Positions 1 to 12,504 of a stretch of DNA of 64,000 nucleotides are shown here, in pieces. A program made the translations under genes and the position numbers. Position 1 is the first letter of the stretch; every line of letters starts with the position of its first letter. This stretch comes from Cladocopium goreaui. Its lineage: Eukaryota; Sar; Dinophyceae; Suessiales; Symbiodiniaceae. The stretch lies in assembly GCA_947184155.2 (NCBI GenBank), contig CAMXCT020005112.1:1117001-1181000 (forward strand), read 5' to 3'. A model generated the notes under the pieces. That model saw only the letters and a program-made list of their open reading frames with translations, did no database searches and was not told where the DNA came from.

Positions 1-1441
1 CACAAAAAATCCAGAGCTCTTGTTGCAGTCACCATTTTTTCATCCACAAATGAATCGGCTCGGACAATGGTTTGTACACCCACCATGGACGGCCAATTTC
101 ATGGGGAAACTGATGATGAACTGATGATAAACGGATATTTTCTACAATGGATTATCATCAGCGAATTATCATCAGCGTTTCTCTACAGATCCCGGCGAAC
201 TAAACCTGACAATGGCGAGATGCAACACCTCCGCCAGTGCTTGTGCGCCTCAAGCTTTGCGAAGCAACCCTGTGATATGTGTTCCATGGAAAAACATCTA
301 CAAGAAAAAAGGGGAATATACATGTCCCATGTGGAATATATATATATATATACATGTTATGGAATTCTAAAAAACTCATCTTTGGTTTATTTTTGTTGGA
401 TGTGCCGTTACCATTTGATCCATAGGTTTTTAAAACATGGCCATGTGTAGCTCACCTTGCCCAACTTTTCAGTGGGGCTTTCCCACTAGGACAAGAAATT
501 GAAACCCAGATCCATCATTCATTGGACAAGTCCCCAAGTTTTGATACTTTTGATGGCTAAAAGCCGATTTTGGTAAATCCACTTAAAATCCAATGTGAAA
601 TCTCCGTGTTCATGATTAAATCACATCTTTTTTGCCCATGTTTGATTGTCAAATCATGAAAAATCCCAGTTTTTGGCTAGTGAAATTCCACTAAATTCCC
701 ATTAAAATCACAATGTTCATATCATTTCTACCAGTGATGCCCTCCGGATCTCTCTGGGTCACCCGGCTATTTGGCCAAGACGGCTCGCTAGCGGCTTTTC
801 GCTTCGGAGATGACGTGCACTAGGGAGGGATGGACAAGTGGAAAACCGAAAGCAAATTCTGAGTGGTATATTGAGAAAATATTGATTATAATAACCAATA
901 ATAATAAGTGGTATATTGATGGTATATTGGTGGTTATAATAATACCATTGATAAAATATGAGTGAATATTGGTGTATATTCCCGTATAATACGCTCAAAT
1001 AGTATATTGATAAAATATTGATTATAATGACACCAATAATATTGAGTGGTATATTGGTGTTAATATCACATCATATCACCAGGAAATATTGGGAAACTAT
1101 TGAGTGGTTGAATAATACTATATATATTGAAACTCAATAATAGTATTGCTTTTCCCACATTTTGACTTGATTGAGTTTATTTTCAAAGTGGGCTCACAAT
1201 GCAGGAAACAAATATGAGCCACTAATATGTTGATGGCTCATACCACCCATAAAAATGGTAAATTTGAAAAGGTTTTTTGGCAAACAGCCTATTTTCAACT
1301 GGCGACCATCCCTAAATCAATGGGAAAGCGAGGGCCCAACCGCAGGTGATCATCCAATGTTCCGGTGGGAAGGGATCTAAATGACGATCCGACGGCAGAT
1401 CACCATATGTGGTTCTCAAGTGAAGCTGCATCAACAATGGC

Positions 1442-1572
1442 TACAAGGTGGTGCCCCATAGTTGGCTAAGTTGGTGAACATAACTCCCATTTCACTATGG
1501 TTTATGGTAGATATAACTATAGTATTCATGGGGTTTATAAACCAACTTATAACTGGGGGGCACCATCCTGTA
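1442..1572. repeat. MITE family B, copy 1
   Basis: This is a short inverted-repeat element. The left end reads TA-CAAGGTGGTGCCCCATAG and the right end is its near reverse complement, GGGGGGCACCATCCTG-TA. A second copy at 5484-5607 is highly similar. The TA on both sides fits the target duplication of Tc1/mariner-type MITEs. No coding capacity is seen. Confidence 0.75.
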
Positions 1573-2222
1573 AGAGTCAAGTGTGTTAGTGTGTTAGTCT
1601 GATAGTAAGTAGCGATGTTTATCTGGTTGGTGGTTGAGCCCTACCCCTCTGAAAAATATGAGTTCGTCAGTTGGGATTGTGAAATTCCCAACATATGGAA
1701 AAATAAGCCAAATGTTCCAAACCACCAACCAGTTGATGACTCAAAAATGTTGGCCCCAGAAAAACGTCTGAAGATCCAAAAACGGTCCTATCGGCCTATG
1801 ATCTTCCATGATCTTGTAGGACCCATTTTCCACATAAATTGGTACCACACGGCAGCAACAAATGACTGGTCAATTCTAGGACATTCAACCCACATCCCAC
1901 GACTGGAGAAGTGGGTCAGTTGAGGTTATTAGTATAGCCATGGTTCCAAACCCTAGGCATAGAACATGGAAGCCCAAAAAAAGTATGGCCAGATACCATT
2001 GGGTATCTTCAGTGGAACTTTGGGAAGCAAAAAAAAAACATGTCATGATCCCATACTTCCAAGCTCTGCTGGTCAGGTTTCCCCCATATTTTCCCCTTCT
2101 TTTCAAACTTCCAGCATCTGCCAAAGCCACTGACCCACCAAACCAAGAGGAGAAGGGCCACCTCGGCCAGTGTTTAGAAGAATTGTGTAACATAGCTGTG
2201 AAAAATCCTCGTTTTTTATAGG

Positions 2223-2331
2223 TACCCTCTGATAAACTGACAGTTTGCTATAGAAAGTGGCGATTTATAGTTGATTTACCTATGAAACATTGTGATTTTC
2301 CATAATAGCTATGTCAGTTTACCAGATGGTA
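2223..2331. repeat. MITE family A, copy 1
   Basis: The ends are diverged versions of TA-CCCTCTGGTAAACTAACA and its reverse complement. The interior carries the family's typical words, including GATTTTCCAT and TGATTTACC. It is flanked by TA on both sides. Confidence 0.65.
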
Positions 2332-3258
2332 AATCATAAAAGGGCCATGGCTTCGATAGCAAACTGTTAAATAACCAGGGGTAAAGATGGGTAAAGGGGT
2401 TCACAATATCTATCATGAGTGATGGATCCTTTACATTCCCTATGTAGACAAATACATCTAAGGTGGTGTCCGCGTTCATGTGCATTCCATTTATATATCT
2501 CTTGGAATTAGTTTACCAGAAAACTAAAACCCGAAACTCCAACAAACTTGAAGTCAAGGCCCATGGGTTTCAGCTTGATTTTTGACCAGCAGAATCAATC
2601 CCATAGCAATTCACCATTCTGAAATTGGGTCATTTTTGGGATGATTCTCCTCAATCCTAAGCATGGTTTACAGTGATGTCGACTAGGGAAGTCGTTAGAA
2701 TCTTTCCAGATCACCCATATTCTCATCGTGACAATCCTATTTAAGTCCCGTAATGATCCCGCGATACCACCATGTTCACCAAAGGCCAAATCACACCTTG
2801 CTGATTGTCAAATACCATGGTTTTTTTTCCGGGTAAAATCACAACTGTTGAATTCAAAAGAAGAGTGTGTGGAACTCCTAGTAACAGAAACCACCTGCCA
2901 CGCGTACCAATCCTCCTCTCGATTTTGCGTATTTTGCTGAATTTTTGGGAAAATGATTGGATACAATAAGGGAACCAACCATTCCATGCGGGTAGAATGA
3001 CTACGTAGTTTTATCCGGGATTTCTGTTGGCACCAACCTGAACAACAATGATTTTGGGATACCCCTACTTGCCCATCATTTCTTGTGACGTCGTGCCGAG
3101 GTCGTTTTGAGATGTGGAACGTTGAACGTTTGAACCAACGACGCCTGACAGCCCAGATTTATTGCGTACATTCCCGATTGTTGCTTCCCACTTCTTAGTG
3201 GTTCGATTCCCATTTTGTTGCTGAAAATGTGTCCAAAAGGCGGACCTGCAAAATTGAC

Positions 3259-3358
3259 CTGAGAGCCGGGCATTGGGTCCAGTCTCGCCCTGCTTGGTTC
3301 AGCACGGCATCGTACACATCGCCGGTCGCAAGCGTTTTGAGTTTCAAGAAATCTTCAA
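3259..3358 (-). CDS. Candidate exon, unknown protein
   Basis: Read on the minus strand, a 100-base open segment lies between a possible acceptor (TGCAAAG) and a GT donor (CTCAG|GTCAAT). It encodes a protein-like stretch that includes LATGDVYDAVLNQAGRDW. It lies beyond the stop of the coiled-coil gene, so it is either part of another gene or a chance open frame. I do not recognise the product. Confidence 0.3.
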
Positions 3359-4136
3359 CTTTGCAGTTTTGTTTTTTTTCTTCCAGGAAAATGAGGGTTG
3401 GTTGGATTTGGAACTGCCATCAATATGAAAATAGGCAGGGACACCTCATGACGTTCAAAGTTGAGTGCCCCAAAGAAAGAGCATGGTGTCCCATTATAGC
3501 CCAGACTTGGTTCAAAATGTCTGGTGAAATGTCCAGTTTCATTTGGTGAATATCCGGATGTTTGCTTCTAGAATCACCATGTCAGACTGCCAGTCAAAAC
3601 ATGGTAGAACCACAAGGCAGGTTGGGTTTCCTATGCTTTTCTCTCGAAGATCATTCCATTCAAAATACCCCGAGTCTTCTGCCCGGCTCATGCCTTCACA
3701 AAAAGGCTGGGGCCCAATTCAGAACGAATGGCTTGGTTTAGCCATGACCCAGTGACCCCAACATGTGGGTAGAATCGAATCCCTGAAAAAACATCAACCA
3801 AGTGTTGGTTTTGAAACTGCTGGCCTGGATCTGCAGTGTTCCTGAGATCATCCATCCATCTTTCTGGGTATTTAAGCATGGGACCTCCAATCACGTTGGT
3901 GGATGAATAGAATCTAGGCTGAATATTTCATGTGTCTGTCTGTGTGTGTGTTGTTCCTAAAAACATCTAAAAACACAGAGATACCGTACGGACCCATGAG
4001 GTCTGAAAATTCGCCCAAGTCCCAAGAAACAATCCCAGCAACCTCATAGTTTTTCTGGCATTCAGCTGGGCTTTTCCCAGCCGAGACATCGGTCGCGCGA
4101 AAAGCACGTGCCCGGAGGGACTTGGTTCAACAACGA

Positions 4137-4226
4137 AATATATATGGTTTATACTATATACATTATATATATATATACCATCATTATATGGTTTATAACC
4201 ATCATTATATACATATATATATACAA
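4137..4226. repeat. TA-rich microsatellite
   Basis: The stretch is dominated by TATATA with ATTATATGG interruptions. Similar TA tracts recur at about 4548-4626, 7279-7343, 10256-10290, 14436-14475, 39406-39445, 45720-45765 and 49165-49243. Confidence 0.8.
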
Positions 4227-4931
4227 CAAGAACAATGAAATGTCCACAGTTGTCACTCGTAATCGTCTAGAAGCCTCAAAAAATGCTGGTCATTTTAGCC
4301 AATTCTCATGGCCAAAGTTCCACCTCACCTGTCGAAAACGGTTTAGCAGCAACTGGACCAAATAGGTGGTGTGAAGGTGTACACTCTGAAAAGGTCACAG
4401 GGAACCCACATCTGTGCGAGCATATTGAAGAGGACACTCATCTTCCAGACCCCTATGTTTGGGGTTCGGTGTTGAATTTTGGAGGTGTATTTCATTGATT
4501 ATAAACAGATGTTTCAATGAACCGCATTTTGTTGGTGTATATTCAGGAATATATATATATATATACGTAATCATTGCCGTAATCATATGTATAATAATAT
4601 ACTATTACGTGTATATATATATATACACATCATATACTGATGATCAACCATTTCCCCATCGCACTGCAGATCCAAAAACATCTCCAACAGAAGATGGCTG
4701 AATCATTCCGGAGTCCAACTGGGCACATAGCTGCTTGGAAGCTCTCCACGCATAACATGTCGCCATTCACACAATGCCCCAAGTGAGTCTGCCGAGCAAA
4801 TACATCTATCATCCACGGACTAGCGGACCTAGGTGATTGACTGTTTTTTGCCAAATGCGATTGGACAAGACAACGGTCAGGACAGCATACAACACAGGAT
4901 GGGTAGTCATTGAAGAATCTTCACTAGCACA

Positions 4932-5045
4932 TACCCTCTGGTAAACGAACATACCTATGGAAAGATCCACCATGCTATTAATGGGTAAATCAACTATTTC
5001 GACTGGGCCATTTTCAATAGCGAACTGTTAGTTTACCGGAGGGTA
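4932..5045. repeat. MITE family A, copy 2
   Basis: The left end is TA-CCCTCTGGTAAACGAACA and the right end is TTAGTTTACCGGAGGG-TA. This is an inverted-repeat element with a TA flank on each side, lying in non-coding sequence. Confidence 0.75.
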
Positions 5046-5396
5046 CCATGCCTAGTGATTGAAATGCTGGAAAACCAGTAGCCAAAATCGTCATCTCCTC
5101 CAGTTCCATGATTAAAACCCCTGGGATCATTTTCCCTCGTCCATGATGTGAGCCAGGCAGGGGGACTCCCAGACCTGAGATGGAGAAATCTGCTATCATA
5201 TCAAGCTGCTTTGTGGAAAAAAATTGACATATCTGACATATCCCCAGATTTTTTCCGCAGTAACTACCACATATCCCCATAATATCCCCAGAATTTTTTC
5301 CGCACTACCCATGTTTGATGAAACTCCGGGCAGCGCAAATGGCAACGTTCAAAGCTCCACCGTGAAACGAACGACGCGAAAACTCGCTTGCGTCGC

Positions 5397-5423
5397 TCAG
5401 AGCTCCTCCGCTTCAGCCACCTC
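5397..5423 (-). CDS. Coiled-coil gene, candidate last exon
   Basis: An acceptor (GTCACCAG) is followed by codons for EVAEAEEL and a TGA stop. The phase fits the preceding exon at 7460-7545, which ends on a codon boundary. The exon is very short, so its reality rests on phase and position. Confidence 0.4.
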   Translation of the reverse strand, partial: EVAEAEEL

Positions 5424-5483
5424 CTGGTGACTTGGCCAATTTTCGCCACTGATATTGGATTTTAATGGTGGTATCATGGTGGT

Positions 5484-5607
5484 ACAAGGTGGTGCCCCAT
5501 AGTTAGCTAAGTTGGTTTATAACTCCCATAACTATGGTTTATGGTAGATATAACTATAGTTAATGGGGTTTATAAACCAACTTATAACTGGGGGGCACCA
5601 TCCTGTA
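5484..5607. repeat. MITE family B, copy 2
   Basis: This copy closely matches the one at 1442-1572, with the same TA-flanked GGTGGTGCCCC ends and the same interior words (GGTTTATGGTAGATATAAC). The close match suggests recent spread. Confidence 0.75.
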
Positions 5608-5800
5608 TAATGATGATGACTGGAATTTTATAATGGAATAACGGGATTATAATGGGAATATAATGGATTATAATCCGCTACCGGCGTGTTTTGTGGACGT
5701 TCTTGCGAGACATCTTGTGATAGCTTGGGCTTCACAAATTACTTGTTCCTTCCACGGATTTGTGCTTTCGCTGCCCTTCTCCCCCCTCCCGTGTATACAT

Positions 5801-5908
5801 AGTCTAGTATAGTCTCGTTTAGTCTAGTTTCGTATAGCATAGTATACTCTAGTACAGTCTAGTATAATATAGTCTAGTATAGTCTCGTGTCGTCTCGTCT
5901 CGTCTCTT
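5801..5908. repeat. TAGTC-type pentamer array
   Basis: This is a degenerate tandem array of TAGTC, TAGTA and TCGTC pentamers, ending in CGTCTCGTCTCGTCTC. Confidence 0.8.
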
Positions 5909-5943
5909 TTTTGGAGCTACATAGCACTGACCTTATTTATATC

Positions 5944-6052
5944 ACCATCGGCCCGGTGGTCACCATCACCACCATCATCGTCATCGTTATCTTCATCGTC
6001 GTCGTCGTCGTCGTCGTCGTCCTCATCATCATCATCATCATCATCATCAGGA
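5944..6052. repeat. CAT/CGT trinucleotide array
   Basis: A run of CAC/CAT, CGT and CAT triplets. Its minus-strand reading gives poly-aspartate, which I treat as an artefact of the repeat. Confidence 0.85.
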
Positions 6053-6246
6053 GGAGATTTTTCTTCTTTGTCCGGCTCGCCCCTGGGATGCAGCATTTTT
6101 CCACGTTTTCTCCACAGATTCCTGCGAGTTCCAGGCAGAAGTACATTCCTCTGCACACTCACCGCCTTCTCCACATGCACTCTCACAGCCATGCCGCTAG
6201 CATTTTGCATCTGCCAACTTGACTCCTTTCTGTTTAATCTCCAAGG

Positions 6247-6430
6247 TCTTACACACGCCAGCTTCTACACAAACCAACTTTTACACCAACCAGCTTTTAC
6301 ACAAACACTCTTTTACACCAAGTACTTTCTGTAGAAACCCACTTTTACACCAACCGGCTCTTACACAAACGAGCTTTTACACGCACCAGCTTCTACGCAA
6401 ACCAACTTTTTGACCAACCAGCTGTTACAC
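6247..6430. repeat. TTTTACACAAACCA-type minisatellite
   Basis: Repeats of a unit near CTTTTACACCAACCAG, alternating with CTTCTACACAAACCAA, occur about every 17 bases. No coding role is apparent. Confidence 0.8.
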
Positions 6431-6532
6431 AACTCCTGCTTTGGACCTGGCCAAAGGCCAGAGGGCCGGCGGAATGCCGAAAACTTTCAAATAATCATAC
6501 GAATTATACTACTATTACCAGTACTTGAGACT

Positions 6533-6835
6533 TACAATAATAATAATGATAATGATAGTAATAATATTACCTGTACTACTGGCATTGCTATTTCTATTGC
6601 TGATACTATTACTATTACCATTGAAATTACTACGCATTCTTCATGATTGTAATAACAATACTAATAGTAATACTCGAAGTAATATTTAATAATCACAAAA
6701 ATAGTGCCGTCATTAATGATAATCATGAGACTTACAATAATAATAATAAACAATAATAATAATAATATATTATTATTGTTATAATCATCATCATCATCAT
6801 GATAATAATAATAATAATGATAATAATAATAATGG
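6533..6835. repeat. AAT/ATT triplet-rich tract
   Basis: The tract is composed largely of AAT, ATT, ATC and ACT triplets, including uninterrupted runs such as ATAATAATAATAATG. Confidence 0.75.
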
Positions 6836-7459
6836 ACATGCTCTACTCATACTTTAAGCTTAGATATCCCACTAGGTATCCGAGTAGTGCATGGAATTGG
6901 AAATGGGTGTGACTGGAAGGACTCCATAGTGTGGGAGTATCCTGTTTGTGAGAATTCGTCTTTAGGAAGATTCTGGGGAAGGAATGCACCTAAAACACCA
7001 ACAAGTTGGTTGACCAAACTTGGAACAGTTCTCTGGTTTGGACATCAGTCTGACATGGCTCGGCGCATTGGGGGTCGAAAAGGTCATGGAATTTTCAAAC
7101 TTCCCAAAAAAAAAATGGACCTTTGTGGCTGAAAACTTGCTTCCCCAAGGACGGAACAGTTTTTTTTTCAATGTGGCAGAGAAATCTGGGTCTCCCATTT
7201 TTACTCCTTTGATCCCATGTCTTGTCGTCCATTACTCGAGTCCTAGTTGGTTTACCCCATGCGCTGGTGGTTCAAGGCTATACATATATACATAAATATA
7301 TATATACATATACATATATACATATACATATATATATATTATAGTGCTGATTCCAGCTGGACTCAAACATGGCACACTTGAAAATCTCACCCCATCCGTG
7401 GTTCTATAAAACCACCCATTTTGGCTCAAAAAAAAAAAACACACCCGACTCCGGTGGGC

Positions 7460-7545
7460 CTTGGGCGGCTGAAGATCATCCACTGTCTGTCGTAGCAAGG
7501 CGACGGTCGAGTTTAGAGTGTCGATCCTGTTCCTCGGTGACAAAG
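7460..7545 (-). CDS. Coiled-coil gene exon
   Basis: The acceptor is TTTCACAG and the donor is a GC site (CCCAAG|GCCCAC). It encodes a helix-prone segment including RIDTLNSTVALLRQTVDDLQ. Two leading bases complete the codon left open by the exon at 8055-8153, and it ends on a codon boundary. Confidence 0.55.
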
Positions 7546-8054
7546 CTGTGAAACCCACGGAGGATCCTCAAAAGATCGTCACAGTTGCCACTTGTTGATG
7601 AAATAAGCCTCAAAAGATAGAAATCTGGGCGTTCAACCATCTAGCAAAATAGTGGCCACAACTCAATTGTCGACAATTGTTCAATGGACCATGACTTCCG
7701 TGAGATTGTTAAGACATGACATCATGTAATTTTGCTGATCCAACCCTCATTTTGGCTTCTTAGAACAATGTTCCTTGCAACATGCAGTTTTCTGACTTTT
7801 TATTATGGCCTAGAGCTCAAGCATCACTTGCCATCCAGGTTGCTCTCTGTCTTGCAGGTGTACCAAGACATCCCTGGCATCAGTTGGTGGTCGGAAATCG
7901 GGTGAAACTGTACCAGTCACTCGAAACTGCATGTGCCAAGATGTTTAAATAAAGCAAGCAGCACCTGCAGATTCAGATTTTCCACTCCAGCTAAATGCAA
8001 AATGCAATTCCAGTGAAACCAATGAACCAATCACCAGATCCAGATGGACGACAC

Positions 8055-8153
8055 CCCCCAGCTGCCCCAGCTCCAGGCGCCTCGCGAGTTGCTGGTCCAC
8101 CTCCTCTAACTTTCGGAGCTTCCGTTGCACTTGCGGCAGCGCGGCCACTTCTT
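8055..8153 (-). CDS. Coiled-coil gene exon
   Basis: The acceptor is GTGTCCAG and the donor is GT (GGGG|GTGTCG). It encodes a strongly coiled-coil stretch that includes QRKLRKLEEVDQQLARRLEL. It starts with two bases and ends with one spare base, matching the phase of both neighbouring exons. Confidence 0.6.
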
Positions 8154-8371
8154 CTGGACACCGCTCGGGGCCGGTGGGCGCTCAACGACTCCACCGTTTT
8201 TTGTGCGGCGTCAAAATCCACATGTGCTGCTAAAGGCTTACAACAGGGTTGCTCCTAACACCCAAAAAATTGCGAAATCACCAATGTCCACCCCTTCTTT
8301 AGGTTGCAACATATATTCATCAACCAAGCATCGTTTATCATGTAAATAGCATGTGAATATATATATATATA

Positions 8372-8487
8372 TGGGTAAATTATAATATTTCACCAACCTG
8401 AATCTTGCGGCCATTTGGGGATGATTCCCCTTATTAACCATGATTTCCAGTGAGGGAGAACAGTGAGGTCGTGATCAAATTCATCCA
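8372..8487. repeat. MITE family C, copy 1
   Basis: This begins TGGGTAAATTATAATATTTC and ends near ATTCATCCA, with interior words shared with 10829-10949 and 14687-14806 (CTGAATCTTGCGGCCAT and AACCATGATTTCCAG). Confidence 0.6.
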
Positions 8488-8586
8488 TATAGAAAAACAC
8501 ACACCTATATCCTCACAGTTTTGATGGTCGAAAACCAAAAAAGGTGCCACAACCTTTGGATTCCTCACATCCGCAGCGAACCCCAC

Positions 8587-8629
8587 CTGCTTCCGGTCTC
8601 ACGCGCTCACTGAGTTTTTTGACCTCCGC
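8587..8629 (-). CDS. Coiled-coil gene exon
   Basis: The acceptor is GCTTTCAG and the donor is GT (GAAGCAG|GTGGGG). It encodes AEVKKLSERVRPEA plus one base. The phase is compatible with 9430-9510 upstream and 8055-8153 downstream. Confidence 0.6.
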
Positions 8630-9429
8630 CTGAAAGCAGCTCGTTTTTGATCCACAAACAAAAAAAATCGTGCTTTGAATGGGGGATGGGGTGATTCAAT
8701 AACCATCAATAACCAATCAATAAACCAATCAACAAGAGAATTTTTTATGGTTCAACTGCTTCGAAAACATTTCTGGATTCTTGGACAAGCCGTAATTCTT
8801 CACCGAATACTGGGACCAAAAAAAGCCAAGAGGCCGAGAAAATGAGCAGTTCACCCACAGGAGACAGAAGTCTGGATTGTGATTCTTACCCAACCACTTA
8901 ACTTGTCATTTGTAGTATCGAACCATCCGCAAGTTTTGACGCATCCCCATTCTTCAAACACATCTTGAACGTTGAAAGCGAATGTGTGAACTCGCAACCC
9001 CCCAATATACGGCAAGCATCAAGTTTGCGTCACCGTTGATTGTCCCAAATTGATCATCGTCCAATTCAACCAATGATGTACCGCGTGTGAATCCCAACGA
9101 GAAGGTCGACGAAAACGATGATTGCAACAACAATATGGCTTGGTCTGAAAATAAGCTACCCAAGATCTCTTGGTCGATGATCATTCTCTCACTGAAATAG
9201 CCATTTGGGGGTTCCTCCATGTAAGGACCAAGCAAAATAATCAAAATCCTAAACTCTTGTTGGTGAAACTGCTTGTTTTTCCTGGTGAAAACCTCCTTTC
9301 TTCATGGATACAACATCATTTGTTCTTTTTTTAGTCATCTCAACTCTCCATGTTTTCTTAGCAACTCCTCCTCAACAAATGTTTTACATCGAAATCTCAG
9401 AAGAGTCTTCCCCAATTTTCGCTGCCCAC

Positions 9430-9510
9430 CTGCGCGACTCCCAGAGATTCCTCCAACTTCACCACCTCCTCCCGGCGCTGCTCCAGTTGCACCTGTTGCT
9501 CCGCCAGCTC
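9430..9510 (-). CDS. Coiled-coil gene exon
   Basis: This exon has 27 codons with both ends on codon boundaries. The acceptor is CCGTGAG and the donor is GT (GCGCAG|GTGGGC). It encodes ELAEQQVQLEQRREEVVKLE and continues with the same coiled-coil bias. Confidence 0.65.
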
Positions 9511-9582
9511 CTCACGGAGAATCGAATCGGATGTTTAACGGTCGAAAATTGGGAGAGGGATTTCATGGGGACTCAGTGATGA

Positions 9583-9657
9583 AAAATGGTGATTTATAGT
9601 GGATTTACCCATTGAAAATTGTGATTTTCCATAGTTATGTTAGTTTACCAGAGGGTA
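9583..9657. repeat. MITE family A, partial copy
   Basis: Only the right half of the family is present: the interior GTGATTTTCCATAGTTATG, then TTAGTTTACCAGAGGG-TA. The left inverted repeat is missing. Confidence 0.6.
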
Positions 9658-10125
9658 ATATAGGGGGATAGGAATATTATGGAATATTCATGTATAGAAT
9701 CTGGAAAATTTCAGAGGATAATATAGTGGGATAGGAATATTCATACAATCTGGTAATATAATATGGTAATGTTGAGTGGGATGAAGTTGCTAATGATGAT
9801 AGCAGCTGATAAAGGATGTTTTGTGAGAATTTAGCATCATATGTGCCCCAGTTTTCATATTAGAGATGTTCACTTGAGCCTGTCAAGCTTCACCTCTGCC
9901 AAAGTTGAATCACGCATTTTGACTGAAATTTTTGGCTGAACATCTAAAATCTAACGTTTTTCCCGGCTGGAATTCCCTATTTCTCCAACCAAACTCAACC
10001 ACCTTTCGTTCAAAACCATCCAAAAAACATTTTCCAAGTCCAATTTTCCCATTTTTCCCCACGTTTTCCCCAGGTGTTTCCACCTTTTTCCCTCCAAACT
10101 CCCAGCGTTTTCCCCGTTGCGTTGC

Positions 10126-10221
10126 CTTGGCCATGGCCTCATTGGCCTCGTCCATGGCGCCAGCCGAAACGCTGCCGTGGTTCAAGCGTTGCTCCAGGGA
10201 ACGCAGCTCCAAAGTCACCAC
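10126..10221 (-). CDS. Coiled-coil gene exon
   Basis: This exon has 32 codons in phase 0 at both ends. The acceptor is CCTCCCAG and the donor is a GC site (GCCAAG|GCAACG). It encodes VVTLELRSLEQRLNHGSVSA and then an Ala/Glu-rich helix. Confidence 0.65.
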
Positions 10222-10566
10222 CTGGGAGGGACGATAAGATGAATCCATGGGATAGATATATATATTTATATATATACTGTATATATATATGTTATTGGTA
10301 TAATAGTGGGATAGTAGTGAGATTAATATTAGTGGGATAATAATGGGAGAATAATGGCAGTGTGTCAAAACCTTGTACCCTGTAGTTCACATCAAAATAG
10401 CTGGGATTTATGGATGTGAATAACCCCCTAAAAATGGTATTAATAGGTATTGATCCATACCAATGTATGTTAATGGTATAATAACATGACTATGGAAAAT
10501 CACCATTTTATCCCTTTGGTAATGTGGGCCTCAATTAATCCCTCTGGCTGAATCAATGGTATAATA

Positions 10567-10692
10567 TACCCTCTGGTAATGACTAACATAACGAACTGAA
10601 ATTTTTCGCAATGCGATCTAGCTGGGTAAATCCACGTTCTTTCGACTGGGTCATTTTCTATGTCGCGAACTGTTAGTCATTACCAGAAGGTA
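10567..10692. repeat. MITE family A, copy 3
   Basis: The ends are TA-CCCTCTGGTAATGACTAAC and GTTAGTCATTACCAGAAGG-TA. The interior is more diverged than in other copies. Confidence 0.7.
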
Positions 10693-10828
10693 ATATGATA
10701 TGGAATCAGTATGTTAAATAATGAAGATAATGCTTATGATCAATGGGATTTTTTCATACCAGTCCATAACACCATTAAAAAAGAAAAAAACACGAAAATT
10801 TGCGTGGTTGGGTTATGATGATATAATC

Positions 10829-10949
10829 TGGGTAAATTATAATACTTCACTAACCTGAATCTTGCGGCCATGAATGGGGATCATTTCCCTAAAATAAACC
10901 ATGATTCCAGGGTTCGGTCGAACCGTGAGGTCGTGATCAAATTTACCCA
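10829..10949. repeat. MITE family C, copy 2
   Basis: The ends are TGGGTAAATTATAATAC and ATTTACCCA, with an interior shared with copies 1 and 3. The terminal nine bases are perfect inverted repeats. Confidence 0.65.
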
Positions 10950-12098
10950 TATTCATCCATTCATATTTCATCATTGATCAACATTCATCATTCCTATATT
11001 GATTAATCATCATCAACCACACTAATATTATAGTGTTAACCATCATTAACCATTATTATATTTGATGATATTTCATGGTATGAAATACTTAGTTTTTCAT
11101 CGGATGGAATCCGTGGGACAATCAACATATTAATGGTATAATACTTAGTATCCCAACATATTTATGGGATGAAAATATGGCTTAATCAATGGTGTAATAT
11201 AGATCAATCCCGCCATGATGACAATGTACTATTCCATTTATATAATTACTAAGAATGGTATGAATTATACTTAGTATAGTACGTATGGGATAATCGATGC
11301 TTAATACAATCAATGGGATGAGACCCAATCTGGTGTCAAAAAAAAACTGGGTGACCCAAGTTACTTGTTGCAAAGTTACTTTCAAACACAATACTTATAC
11401 TATAACCAATGCTATGCAAAGGTGCTGTCCCATAGAGAAGTTGGTTTCTAAGTAAGCTTATGGTTATAATGATAGTTAGGATGATAGGTCAAAATAAAGC
11501 TATCTTTTTTTACCGGGGTTTAAGGGATACTTGATATGTTTTGGTGGGAACTTCCCTTTAACCACCACCAGGTGCCTTGGGAGCCAGAACCCAACGTTTT
11601 CTTTAAACTGGAATGACAGCATGAAACCCCCCATTCTAAAGGGCCTTGGAACCCCTGGAATTCCGTGGATGCTGAATGGGATAAATGTGGACTTGGTGGC
11701 AACTGCAGAAAATCGCCGTGTTCCCAATGAATTGCTATGGGGATGTTTGTGGATGATGAATCACTGAATCATATAAAAGGATGATGAATGTTCCGGGGGC
11801 ATTTTTTGATGTCTCTCAGAACAACGGAAAATTGGTTTTGAAAATGAATGTGTTCTTCGATAAGGCCCTTTCGCATCTTTCGCAAATTTGTTTTCACGGA
11901 AAAGTGGCTGAAACAACGACAGTGAATAACAAGCATAGGGATTGTCAAAATTGCTGAGGAAAACATGGATTTCGACATCTACCAGTGGAGCGAAAAGCTG
12001 TGGACATGTCCGCAGACGTGCCGCAGTTGTACAGTGAAACAGAGACAATGTGCAGTTTTGGTTTGTTGATTGTTTGGTTCACCCCCCCATGTCCCTGC

Positions 12099-12140
12099 CT
12101 GACGCTCCTCACGCTCTTTGTGCAAGTTTTCCCCCAGCTC
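12099..12140 (-). CDS. Coiled-coil gene exon
   Basis: This is a 14-codon exon, ELGENLHKEREERQ, in phase 0 at both ends. The acceptor is TTGCTAG and the donor is a GC site (CGTCAG|GCAGGG). Confidence 0.5.
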
Positions 12141-12504
12141 CTAGCAAAATCTATGGCTTTTTTGGATACGGCCCGAGAAAGACCAGATGATTACTGGTTT
12201 TGGCCCAAAATTAAACTCAGAAGTTGAATGGTTCGGATATTCACCATTTTGGGGGATTATGGGTTGGGACCCATGGTCAAAGCAGTCAAATCCATATAGA
12301 AACTCTAAGAGTTGCCATCTAGCTTGATTCAAAACTATTGAGGTGGGCTTATGTAACCCTACTAACTTCAACACGAATGTCAGAAATCACAAATGAACGG
12401 TCTATCACTGTGAATTAATGAATTTGTGCAACCAGCGCTTCTTGATGCGTCTGTGATTTTCTCCTTTCCAAGTCACAAAAAAACTGTGGCTTTTACAGTG
12501 ACAG

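Larger units (their letters stand above)
1..3258. other. AT-rich non-coding DNA
   Basis: No convincing gene is visible here. The stretch is AT-rich. It holds a loosely repetitive block rich in ATATTG and GGTATATTG words at about 860-1130, one TA-flanked inverted-repeat element at 1442-1572 and another at 2223-2331. Open frames are short and have no splice-site or domain support. It lies downstream of the stop codon of the minus-strand coiled-coil gene. Confidence 0.5.

Noticed and set aside
4668..4829. Minus-strand exon-like frame (RQTHLGHCVNGDMLCVES)
   Set aside because: The donor is weak, it lies past the stop of the coiled-coil gene, and the composition is not distinctive.
5917..6222. Poly-Asp and poly-Val/Ile frames
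   Set aside because: They are translations of CAT/CGT triplet repeats.
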